Assembly (NCBI GenBank): GCA_964036275.1
Contig: OZ038440.1
Span: 11,941,690 to 12,005,689, forward strand
From: Litoditis marina
Taxonomy: Eukaryota; Nematoda; Chromadorea; Rhabditida; Rhabditidae
DNA length: 64,000 nt
Direction of reading: 5' to 3'
Positions 47,485-57,800 of this stretch are shown here, in pieces; positions within the stretch are counted from its first letter, which is position 1; each line of letters begins with the position of its first letter. Under the pieces are notes generated by a model that was not told the origin of the DNA, ran no database searches, and worked only from the letters and a program-made list of their open reading frames with translations. Made by a program: the position numbers and the translations under genes.

Positions 47485-48406
47485 CGTGATTGAATAAAGG
47501 ATGAATGTCTTCATGGTTTGCGCATACCGAGAAAATTGAACCCCCTCCCCCCCCCCCCCCCCACTCATGAGTGGAAAAGATCTCCGAGAATAAGAAAGAG
47601 GCAGTTTGTTTCCACCAGATCCTCGGGAATTTTTTCGAACCTTCCTCTATTTTTCGCGCCAAAGGCTAAATATGTACTCTGACCCTCTCTCGACCGTTTA
47701 CATTAAAGTTATGTTCAGATTTATTCTTGTAAATGATTTTTTTCACAAATTAATCTTACTACAATTCTTGACAGCAATACCTTTTAAATTTGCTCTTTTC
47801 AGCAACTTTTCTGATAAGAAATTATCGGAAGAACGGTTCGTATTACGTAGATAGAGAGAATAGATAATAAACCTCGTGGTTTCCGGAAAACACCCACACA
47901 TTGAGAAAGATTAATGAAAACAATAGTGTGTAACAGTAACGTGTAATGGAATAGAATGATTTTTTTTGACATTGCCAGTTTGCTCAGCTTGAGTCCGTGT
48001 GAATTAAACGTAGAAGGATTGAAATTGTTTTTGCTCGACTATATTCTATATATTGTACTCCAAATGTAGGATTGAACTAGCAGTTATGACCGATTCATAG
48101 ATAGTAGCTCGAACCCAAATCTGATTCACTCAAGGTGAACTTCGTGAAAATATTATCAGTTGATTAGTCATCGAGGTTTCGCTTGGGTGCCAAGGTCCAT
48201 AAATGGTTGCAATTTGGAGATTCATGGGTCATAAGAAAATTAGTGGCATATCAGGTATGCTCAACAGATTTCGTTCTTAGACTGCTACAGTAGACAGTAC
48301 ACATTGGAACAGGCCAATGACTTTTCTTATGCAAACCTTTACTTTTTCGTAAATATTTCGGGCACTTCTTGTTAGACGGAATCGGAATCAAATGCAAGTT
48401 AACATC

Positions 48407-48640
48407 TATAGTCTTTTTCATTCCTACTAAGACTCCTACAGTAGAATTTTGAAACTTCTCAGTCGTCTTTCTCGCGTAGTTGTAATCGTAAAGGTGAAGG
48501 ATTTCGTACCCCATTCTTGTTTTTAGGTACAATGAATGTACGAGAGGATTTTCGATAAATTAAGTTTTTAGCCTCACAACAGCCTCCGAAAAGCGTGTGA
48601 GGTGACTGTAGGAGTCTCAGTAGGAATGGTGTGAACTATA
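48407..48640. mobile_element. AGTCTTTTTCATT element, copy 2
   Basis: The left end AGTCTTTTTCATTCCTACTA then AGACTCCTACAGTA mirrors the right end TGACTGTAGGAGTCTCAGTA then GGAATGG. A lone end occurs at 56134-56170. Confidence 0.65.
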
Positions 48641-48753
48641 CCTGATCTAAGCGCTCTGAAAGTTTTGTCTTCATACGGTTAAACTCTCAGAGGCAAGCAT
48701 ATTCCCTCCCTCACAATTCGGTGTATAAAGTTGTAAAAACGTTGATCAATATT

Positions 48754-48759
48754 TTTATT
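48754..48759 (-). terminator. Poly(A) signal of bZIP paralogue 2
   Basis: AATAAA on the minus strand, 53 bases after the stop at 48812. Confidence 0.65.
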
Positions 48760-48811
48760 CATGCAGTATACAAGACGTTATTATGTTTTTCTATCAGTTG
48801 AATTCATGTTC

Positions 48812-50497
48812 TCAAAGTGACAAAGACTCGGTGTCCATTTTAGACACGTCATCTTGGTACCGGAAGGTCTGAAACAAGAGAATAATTAATCTGCAGATCA
48901 TCCAGACTTACTGACGCTACAGTGCTATTCAAACGAATCGGCAAAAACTCACCTTAAACGGGCAACCAGAATAAGTTATTCAAAATTAAAAGGTGTATAT
49001 TCAACATACGGCTGGGTTTTTTGATGTTAACATTGTAGCAAAGAACATTCCAAACCATCCAGATGAGTTCAGTCTATGATTTAGAAGTACCAACCTCTAG
49101 TCGAAGATTCTCGTTCTCTGTCCTGCAGGCCGCCAAGTCTGCCTCCAACAAACGAACTCTCTGCAAGCACTCCATAAAAAGTTTTCCTTAATAATGACAA
49201 GTATAACAACTTTAGGTATGTAGTCTTTTCCAGTAGATCAGTAATAACATAAATCAGCACAACCGGTTCTGTTTTCTAACCTCCTCCAGCTCCTTTATTT
49301 GAGTTTTCTTGCTCGCCCGTGCTTTCTGCTGTGATTTCCGGTTGGAGCGTCGCTTGCGCTCGATTCGTTCTTGTTCAGACTGAAATCGTAAATAAATCAA
49401 TCATTGTGAAATAAGGTGATAGCCAACGTTTAGACGTTTAGAAGTACGTTAGAAAATTCCAACTCGCAGAAACACAGTTAATTGAGTTAATGCTTGAGTT
49501 TTGTTCACGTTAGACGTGATTCAGATCTGGTATTTGGTAATAGTGAACTTGAATCCAGACAGACTCACCAATCTTTTCCTGTTTTTCGGCGGAGAGTTGG
49601 AGGAGCTGGATGACCATACAGAGGGTGATCTACCATCGATAGACGGACTGACTAGGGGAGAAGTTGTCTGGGCGAAAAACGTCTGGAAAAACACAGCTGA
49701 ATGATCCACAGATCTACTTCCATGCTGGTTTGTACACGCTGTACGTTGATGTTTCATTTATCAGCGGTCTGGCGTGGTTCTTATTTGAAAAAAAACGGTG
49801 TTTAAACTTCTGGTAAAATGCTAAATTTCATGATATTATCAACCACTGATTGGTGTAAGTATGATTTTATCTTTTCTCTGCCACTAACTGTGGGTTACAA
49901 ACACTTAAAAAATAAGAAGATGGACGACTAATTATACTAATACACACACGTTTCGTTACGTGAGGTGTCTTCGCCACATAGTTCTCGAAAAACGTGTAAT
50001 GCAGATATTTCTCAAGTTTTACGTGACCACTAATATTTACCTCAAAAGCTCGATCAACATTGTTGTTTTGTTGAAAACAACCAGATGGGCGGTTCTGAGC
50101 GGTCTCCGGTATATTGTTGAAATATTCGTAAATTCGTTCTTCAGGTGCAGAGATGGAGGGTTGAATATCTCGCCACGAGGGACAGTTCCGGTCACTTGTT
50201 GACACGTGATCCATCCCATCATGCTGAAAAACGTGTTCACTGTCTGATTTAAAAAAAATGGTACTCACAAAAACAAGCGTTTCCTCATTTGATGCTGTTC
50301 CAACAAACAGTTATGATGCACCAATGTTTTTAGTGAAACGTTATAGCAAAATACGTGTTTCTGAAGTTAATTTACGTTTAGTATGCCTATAACTATCAAA
50401 ACAATTATTTATCATTCAGAGCCTACGTTTGCACAAAGTGAGTAGATGATCCAACCTGAACAGGGTGATATGGTGGATTCCAGAATTCAGTATTCAT
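48812..50497 (-). CDS. Small bZIP transcription factor, paralogue 2
   Basis: Six phase-0 exons: 50497-50456, 50223-50041, 49682-49569, 49379-49281, 49160-49095 and 48868-48812, for 186 residues. Exon 2 starts HDGM where paralogue 1 starts HDAQM. Exon 3 is Ser/Pro-rich and ends NRKRL. Exon 4 holds the basic region ERKRRSNRKSQQKARASKK (N-x7-R, again Ser-Gln-Gln in place of the Ala pair). Zipper d positions across exons 4-6 read Leu, Leu, Cys, Leu, Tyr, with Asn at one a position, matching paralogue 1 and suggesting the two could pair with each other. The C-terminus is short (DDVSKMDTESLSL). The ATG is 38 bases downstream of TATATAA. Confidence 0.87.
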
Positions 50498-50534
50498 GTT
50501 TTAGAAGATAAGGTACAAAATGCAAATGCACCAC

Positions 50535-50591
50535 TTATATAGGATTCAAGTATCTACGTCACACATTCATGCCTACTTATCGAAAGATAAG
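50535..50591 (-). promoter_or_regulatory. TATA box and inverted GATA pair of bZIP paralogue 2
   Basis: TATATAA (minus) at 50541-50535 and TTATC-N4-GATAA at 50577-50590. The TATA to GATA distance is 36 bases, against 38 in paralogue 1. Confidence 0.5.
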
Positions 50592-50599
50592 AAGGAGAA

Positions 50600-51960
50600 C
50601 GAGTAGGTGAGATAGAACTATTTGCGTCACAAAGCAGCTCAAACCAAGTCAACCCGGGTCGACTCAACGTGATAAGCAGTTTTAACAACAACTTCGAAGA
50701 AGCATAGAACATTTGCTGCACGAACAGTTCGTGTATACCTACAACTCAGATTTCACGTTAATTCTAACATTGTTTCTTTGCACTCTGAACTTTGGCACTT
50801 CCTCGTTCAAAAATCACATGAAGCAAGAAGTTGAGAGAACACCATGTGATACATTAGTTCATGTATGGATGTATGTGCTATGTGTCGACTACATAAATGT
50901 TTAAAATAAATATTGAAATATTGAAACAACTCACATGTGATCCCTTCCTACAAAATGTAGGAATTGACCACATCTGAATTGTAGTTCGAACTGCGTGGAT
51001 CAGATGGCAAACTACCATCAAACTTGCAGACACAGAACAACATATACCTTGTTAGATCAGTTCGCTGAACTATCATGGATATTAGAAAAATTGAGATATT
51101 TCGGTTTTTTGTTTCAAATGACTACCTAATATCCAATGAAAACCACAAACTAAGGCACGCTACAGTCTGTGTATTATACGTTCTTTTCGTTTGAACCTGA
51201 AATACTCAGTTAAAGTTGTTTTCGCTTTTCCTTGCAAAGTTGCTAGTGCAGAAATTATTTATAAATTTGACTGCATCACAGTTTGTATCTAGTTCTAACT
51301 GATAAATGAATACAGGGAAAATTGTGATAAGAGAAATTACGTCACGAATGGCTGAATATAGATCTGAACCAGGACATATCAGTTCTAAAACTGAAAATCG
51401 TAAATGATTCGTCAAATTGTTGAGGGTGTTCCTTACACGGAAAACGAAATTCATGCTTGACATTGCTACATTTTTGTGTGAGCCCAGGCTGGAGAGGGCT
51501 TCCAAACATATACTTATCCTTCACTCTCGTTCTCACTATTCGCATTGAATCACAATGTATCGGGAAATGTTCATGATTATTTTCCATTCTTGGAGGATTA
51601 TCGCTAAACTGTCAGGTAACTCTATAACCAGTAAGGGAGTAAGGTTGATTACACTGATCCACAATTAAACTGTCGTTGGCTGATTGTAACGAACACGAAT
51701 CCTCGTGTTATACTATAACTTTCATGTTATACTTTTTTCTTAAACCTCATTTCGCTTACTGATTTTCCAGATTATAATGACAGTCTTCCCTCGCACCCTC
51801 TTATCGTAATGATTAATTGTATTGGAATCAAACGCCACACCCTGGAAGATACATAAAAAGCAACGTAGCCAAATCAAATACAATCATTCGAATTGCAACT
51901 GTGGAAAAAAATATCCTAGTCATGAAGGACCACCACCTCCACCAAAAGCTTGATTCATTT
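50600..51960. other. Intergenic gap upstream of bZIP paralogue 2
   Basis: No gene is supported. Two overlapping minus-strand ORFs at 51206-51587 (one with a hydrophobic stretch, DVISLITIFPVFIYQLEL) may be a decayed membrane-protein exon, but no splice partners were found. Confidence 0.4.
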
Positions 51961-52093
51961 CTGCCCCCTGGGGGCGTTCAAAAATTGCGTATGCCACCCA
52001 TGTTTCAGGGGACATCGCGGGCAATTGAGAAAAGTTTTCAACCAGCAATAAAAGCACCTCGGCAAAGCCTCATTGGTCACTTTACCGCCACTG
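51961..52093 (-). pseudogene. U4 snRNA copy, interrupted
   Basis: On the minus strand this matches U4 from CAGTGGCGGTAAAGTGACCA through GAAAACTTTTCCCAATTGCC and the Sm site AATTTTTG to the terminal CCCCCAGGGGGCAG stem. The first nine bases (AGCTTTGCG) are replaced by unrelated sequence, and the usual upstream region is displaced to 52712. An insertion therefore separates promoter and 5' end from the body, and a normal transcript is unlikely. Confidence 0.8.
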
Positions 52094-52708
52094 AAAAACT
52101 ATCCTCATACGGGTACCCCCACACATGGTGGGCACCTGCGGTGGCAGGGTAAAAATCCCCCCTTCCTCCCCACGTGGGTCACGGGTTCGGTCATTGGGTC
52201 ATAAGGATTGAAAGCACAGCAGAATCATAGGAAAGTCCCCTCGTCAACCCCGATCACTAAAGAGCTTGATCCAAGAGACATCTGACGTGGTTAGGTAGTC
52301 GTCATCTCGAGGAGCTCGATAGAAAGGGCATCAGAAAGTCTTAGATGGCAAAAGGGGACGCGCGTCAAAAATTGCAAAGAGCCTTTGTCCTCAACTCTTT
52401 GCGGCTTGAATACAAGTTCTCTTATTCCGACTTGGTTAGGTAGTCATCATCAAGTAGAAACATGTAGACAGGCAAGAGTCTCAAGGGTAACCAATAACTG
52501 TGTCACAAGTGGCCGATTGAACACAGGTCACCAATCAATACCGTGGTTTTGGGTATTTTGTGAAAGGAGACATATGAACAACAACACACAATATAACATA
52601 GTCAGGAACGCACTGCTTACGGACAAGGAAATGAGAATGAATAAATCCACTAATTTCGTCTAAATATACCTAGGTAGATACACATAAGCAGCACGCACCA
52701 TTTTGAAG
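52094..52708. mobile_element. Insertion splitting a U4 gene
   Basis: About 615 bases unrelated to the other U4 loci lie between the U4 body and its upstream region. It includes two copies of GG(T)TTAGGTAGTC(A/G)TCATC at 52289 and 52432, and a GC-rich stem TGGGCACCTGCGGTGGCAGG. At the right junction GAAGCTAGGCGAGAAAATAC precedes a second copy of GGCGAGAAAATACGCCACC, which looks like a short duplication. Element class not identified. Confidence 0.6.
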
Positions 52709-52711
52709 CTA

Positions 52712-52880
52712 GGCGAGAAAATACGCCACCTGGCGAGAAAATACGCCACCGACCACCTCCTGGGTTTCCCCGTATCTAGTATGGGTTGCACAATGTGGGA
52801 TTTTGTCTGAACGAGACGCTCTCTATGCGCTATGCCCTCCATTGTATACACTCACTACCACAAGACCAACTGTTGTAGTT
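52712..52880 (-). promoter_or_regulatory. Displaced U4 upstream region
   Basis: The sequence GGCGAGAAAATACGCCACCG through CCGTATCTAGTATGGGTTGC and CTCACTACCACAAGACCAAC matches the stretch directly upstream of the intact U4 copies at 53186-53340, 53729-53840 and 63899-64000. Its conservation next to all copies marks it as the snRNA promoter (PSE-type element not pinpointed). Confidence 0.65.
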
Positions 52881-53043
52881 TGAACCTTTACTATACAGTT
52901 CTATCGAGTATGAAAACTGTTTATCTTGAAAATTGAAATGTTTTACGAAAAAAAAACTAGATTTCTGATAATCTGCTCTTCTTCATGAAGTAAACCGTTT
53001 TGAAAGAACAACATTTGATTTTTATATTAGTTTTCATTTATTT

Positions 53044-53185
53044 CTGCCCCCTGGGGGCGTTCAAAAATTGCGTATGCCACCCATGTTTCAGGGGACATCG
53101 CGGGCAATTGGGAAAAGTTTTCAACCAGCAATAAAAGCACCTCGGCAAAGCCTCATTGGTCACTTTACCGCCACTGCGCAAAGCT
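53044..53185 (-). ncRNA. U4 spliceosomal snRNA
   Basis: A 142-base match to U4: 5' end AGCTTTGCGCAGTGGCGGTA; the U6-pairing stem regions; the 5' stem-loop with TTTATTGCTGGTTGAAAACT; TTTTCCCAATTGCC; the Sm site CAATTTTTGAAC; and the 3' hairpin GCCCCCAGGGGGC. U4 chaperones U6 in the U4/U6.U5 tri-snRNP. The upstream region is shared with the other copies. Plus-strand ORFs over it are antisense shadows. Confidence 0.93.
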
Positions 53186-53586
53186 GGCTAGAAAATACGC
53201 CACCGACCACCTCCTGGGTTTCCCCGTATCTAGTATGGGTTGCACAATGTGGGATTTTGTCTGACCGAGACGCTCTCTATGCGCTATGCCCTCCATTGTA
53301 TACACTCACTACCACAAGACCAACTGTTGTAGTTTGAACCTTTACTACAAAGTTTCATCAAGTATGAATACTGTTTATATTGACAATTGAAATGTTTTAC
53401 AAAAAAACTCTATTTTTGATAATCTGCTCATCTTCTTGAAGTGTACTCACTATCACAACAACAATTGTTGTAGTTTGAACTATCACTACACAATTCTACC
53501 CAGTATGAAAATTGTTTATCTGGACTAACATTTAAACAGTTTTGAAAAAAACAACATTTGATTTTTATATTAGTTTTCATTTATTT

Positions 53587-53728
53587 CTGCCCCCTGGGGG
53601 CGTTCAAAAATTGCGTATGCCACCCATGTTTCAGGGGACATCGCGGGCAATTGGGAAAAGTTTTCAACCAGCCATAAAAGCATCTCGGCAAAGCTTCATT
53701 GGTCACTTTACCGCCACTGCGCAAAGCT
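53587..53728 (-). ncRNA. U4 spliceosomal snRNA, second copy
   Basis: Same length and features as 53044-53185, with a few substitutions (GAAGCTTTGCCGAGATGCTT for GAGGCTTTGCCGAGGTGCTT). The Sm site and terminal hairpin are intact. The upstream region is shorter in its match (to about 53840). Confidence 0.9.
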
Positions 53729-53849
53729 GGCAAGAAAATACGCCACCGACTACCTCCTAGGTTTTGCCGTATCTAGTATGGGTTGCACAATGTGGAATTT
53801 TGTCTGACCGAGGCGCTCTCTATGCTCAACAGTGTACACTCACTCCACA

Positions 53850-54742
53850 CCCAGCTTGTGCATCAATTTTGATTAGACTATGGTTGCTGTTGGAAACTTT
53901 TCAACACAATTGACTCCGACCACTAAAATCTACTGTACCTGGCTGCTAACGATGGTTGAAACGAACTATACTCTTCTAGAAAAACTAACGGAATACGAAT
54001 ACACGAATGAAATCTTATATTCATAACGCTATTCAAACTTAAACTTCGTTACAGCGTTGAAAGGTGAGGGAAACGATTCGAAAACAAATTTATTCGGGAA
54101 AAACGACAAATTCCTTTCAAATATAGACAGTACCCATTGGTATTTTCTAGAAATAATATCGTCGGTTTGAATCAAATACGATTAAAATTCATGAACTTCA
54201 AGTATTCAATAACTGAACTTTGGTTCTGAAATCGTGCTTTTGATTTGGTTTGAAAAGAACAAGTTACCGGTATTCAAAGTCTATTTCCACTTCAACCCGT
54301 TCTCCAGACACCGTAGCAAAGTCTCATGAAAAGGTCACCTTTGAGCTGAATTTCCTGGTACCACCTCGCTCAGGTTTGAGTCATCTACACTATGCTTATA
54401 CATAGGAAGTTGGCAACTATGTAGCCAGAATGTCATCAAGTCTTCGATAAGCTTGAGCTCATTTTTGCATGACTTTGCTACGGTGCCAGATTTTTAGTTT
54501 GACGATTCATTTCACGCACAGAGAACGAAAAGGAGAAAAATTGGTTTTCCCGTATGTGCCTCGGAACTGGTTTGAAAGGACAACTAACGGGTATTCGTAA
54601 CCCGCTCTAGAGTTTCCAATGCAATGTTATGAAAACGAGTCGAAAACGAGGCGTTTTGAATGCGCACCTTTTGTTGCATTACTAGATGTATGGCCAAGTT
54701 TTGTCTTGCGGTCATGCATTACACCTCACACACTTTTGACGA
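53850..54742. other. Gap between U4 cluster and kinase gene
   Basis: No gene is supported. It contains the MITE at 54308-54487. Confidence 0.45.
54308..54487. mobile_element. MITE with ACCGTAGCAAAGTC inverted ends
   Basis: Left ACACCGTAGCAAAGTC and right GACTTTGCTACGGTGC are perfect inverted repeats about 150 bases apart. A partial copy lies at 13703-13856. Confidence 0.8.
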
Positions 54743-54747
54743 AAACA

Positions 54748-54753
54748 TTTATT
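54748..54753 (-). terminator. Poly(A) signal of kinase gene
   Basis: AATAAA on the minus strand, 54 bases after the stop at 54807. Confidence 0.65.
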
Positions 54754-54806
54754 GCCAATCAGTTTTACTTGTTTTAATGATATAAGCTACACCACAAATA
54801 TACACG

Positions 54807-57800
54807 TCAAAAGAGGAGTTTCTTTTCTCTGAAGCGGCGGGGATGTACGTTCGGATACATCAGGTGTTCCACTTCTTTTCCTGAAAAATTTTCCTGAATT
54901 TATTCTCAAAACAACGATGAGAAACATATATTTTTCTCTCTCAATTTTATTGACTAAAGTGTAATTTATCAATACTCTACGAAGCCTTATATTGCGCGAA
55001 AACACTATGTTCGGCTGTTGCAGCACGTAACTATAGACATTTTTATGACACACCAGTCTATTCAAATGTTTCTGAAAGTGTAGAACTTCCTTGCTATAAA
55101 CTACAGTTCAAACTACGGAGAAGAACCTGAAAACAAATATTTCATAGTACTACGTACCCGGCAATGCTTTCTTCGTCTTGTTCTCCCTTTCACTGTATTC
55201 GATTGCCGTCTCGAAGTCAGACTTCCCCGGTTGGGCAGGAGGTTCCCAGTCATAGGGGTCTTGGAACGACACCTTCTCACGCCGCATGACGTTATTGAAC
55301 TGAAATGATGGTTACTATGATTGCAGAATGCACCAACCTTCACGTTTACAATTGTTAATTTTGAATATATACAGTTGATAATGATATGTTAGGTTATTTT
55401 ATTTGAACAAAATATAATTGTGTCACTAGGACTTTTGGTACATCTCTTACTGAGCACATTAACCTGATAATGATATGCTTTCGGTCAGGCATCATGATTC
55501 AGTGGAAAAGTGAAAAACAGCAAAAAAAAAATCGGCATATATTGTTAATGCGACCAGTAAGTTCCCAAAACTAAGACAGACAGATTGCGATGACAAAAAT
55601 GTCCCACGATTCCGTGAATGTTCTCGTAGTCGGGCCGGTCTCTGTAGGTTAGGGTACTGAGATAAATGCCCAACTGCACGAATTCTTCCGGTTGGTCCTG
55701 AATTATGATTTGAGGATTTCACGCATTGATTCGAAAAAGCGGCTCAAACCACATTCAATTAAGTTCATATGGGTTAAACGGGTTAATGAAACACAATATA
55801 CAATCCGAAAACTACAGAACACGGTTGAATAGGCAAAACCAAGCGCCGGTGAATTATTGGAACCACCCGGAGAAAGTACTCGAAGAAAAACAACTATCTG
55901 TATAAAAAATGTAGATGAGAAGATTCGTGGTGAAGGTGAAGAATGAACTCTTACCGCGAATACTTCTGCGACCGGGGTTGACTCCTTGATCTTGATTATT
56001 TCTTCCTCCACCTGCAGGTGATTCCAAGGGAGACCACTATGCAGCTCGGTCAGCATGTAGAGTAGAGACCATAGATCGTCGACACGACCCTAAACACAAC
56101 TTTAATGGTGAAACATACCTTTCTAAATAGTCTTTTTCATTCCTACTGATACCCATACAGTATCGTTAGAAAACTTTCAGTATGGTTCCATAAAGTGAAT
56201 CTTATCGGACACTTCTCATTTCTTATTGGGGTCTGATTACCTATAACATACTTGTTCCCGTCTGCGATGGACATTCATTGAACAATATAGAAGAGTTCCT
56301 CTCAGGGGGACCTTCTTTCTCGGTTTTCTCATGGCTAAGCTACCTCGACCACCGCGCGCCAAAAAGCAACGAGTTAGACCTGAACGTAATAACACTTTTA
56401 AAAATTAGAATGAGCTTATAACCAGAGAAGAAGAAAGAATCAGATTTGAGAATAAAATAAAAAAAGTTCACTTTCTAATATTTTTGCTGCTCATCGATCA
56501 CAGCTGAGTGGAACAGCCGTTAAAACAACTTATAGGTAAAAAACTGAATGAACTGGGTTATTACAAAAAAGAGAAGCACTACAAGTGAAAACTTGAGAAA
56601 GTGAACAAGTATACAAAATCTACCGTAGTCGCTGAGATAGAACATCCTAGCCTCCTTTCCACTGACACCATTCATTACGTTTCCCGGCTTGACGTCGCGA
56701 TGCACGTAGCCGATTTCGTGCAACTGGAAAATGATAAGAAGATAACTTGTGACAATCACAAAAAACTGATCAATCAAGCGGGTGAACATTGTTGATGTAA
56801 AACGAAGCTGTAAGTGAGTTAGTATGAACTTGCCGCTTGTTCGAATTTTTGTCACCCCTGATTCTGCGCTAATGATTAACTGTTCGCCCCCTCTTTCTCT
56901 CTACACTCTCAACTCCCTCGTTTTCTCGGTTTGTTCTGATTCTCTAACTCTCTCCCAAGAAACTGGAAGAGTCTTATATTTACCTATTGTAGGAGTCCAC
57001 GAGAAAATGTATAGAAGTATACCTGCTTGATGGCGTAGAGTGTCTGGATACCAATGCGGATAATGGTCCCCTGACTGAATTGTTGGTCAATTGACTTCAT
57101 CTTCAGAGCTAGCAGATCGGAACCACACAGAGATATCACGATGAAGCTAAAAGTTGAGAAAATAGACTGAGTTACAACTCATTCGCATAAAAGACTTTTT
57201 ATCATATAAACAATGCAGTTTTGGCAAATGGTTTCAAAAACATCCCGGTATCAGTGTCCTGTTTTGTACCATTTCGAATATCAATGCCAACTTCAAAGCG
57301 TTTTCAGTTTGAGAGACAACAGTCGTTTAGTTCGCATCTAAAGACAAATTTTACGAGAAAGGGACTTCACTTTTGAAAACTTGTCCACCAATCCCTGAAG
57401 GCCTAGTTCAAAAACTGTCAAAAACTATCAAAACTATCAAAAACGATCAAAAAACGAGTTGTTATTTCCACAGAAAAACCAGTTATTGCCTGATGTAAAA
57501 TGAACCGTACTTGAAATGAAGTCGCTTTCCACAGTCGATCAGTCGCACGATGTTTCCTGTGTCCTTCATTTTCTGTAGGACTTCCATTTCCATCTTCAGA
57601 TTACCGTCCAGGTCTTCTTTAACCGATTCGATCTGAAATAAATTGGAATTAGAATCAATGAACGAATGAACTGCTTGATATACATTTTTAGTCTATTCTC
57701 ACATTTCACAGAATTCGGCTTAATAAACATTCTTTTTCTTATTTACATGCTCATACTCGGTCTGTGTTAGCCGGCGTTCTCACGATTCCAACTGTAGAGC

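Larger units (their letters stand above)
47000..48750. other. Gap between bZIP paralogues
   Basis: No gene is supported. It contains two short inverted-repeat elements (47253-47484, 48407-48640) and a 17-base C run near 47547. Confidence 0.45.

Noticed and set aside
51206..51587. Possible membrane-protein exons
   Set aside because: Hydrophobic stretches exist, but frames overlap inconsistently and no donor/acceptor pairs join them.
53068..53337. Plus-strand ORFs conserved in several places (51817, 53068, 53542)
   Set aside because: They are antisense to U4 snRNA and its upstream region, so their conservation reflects the RNA gene.
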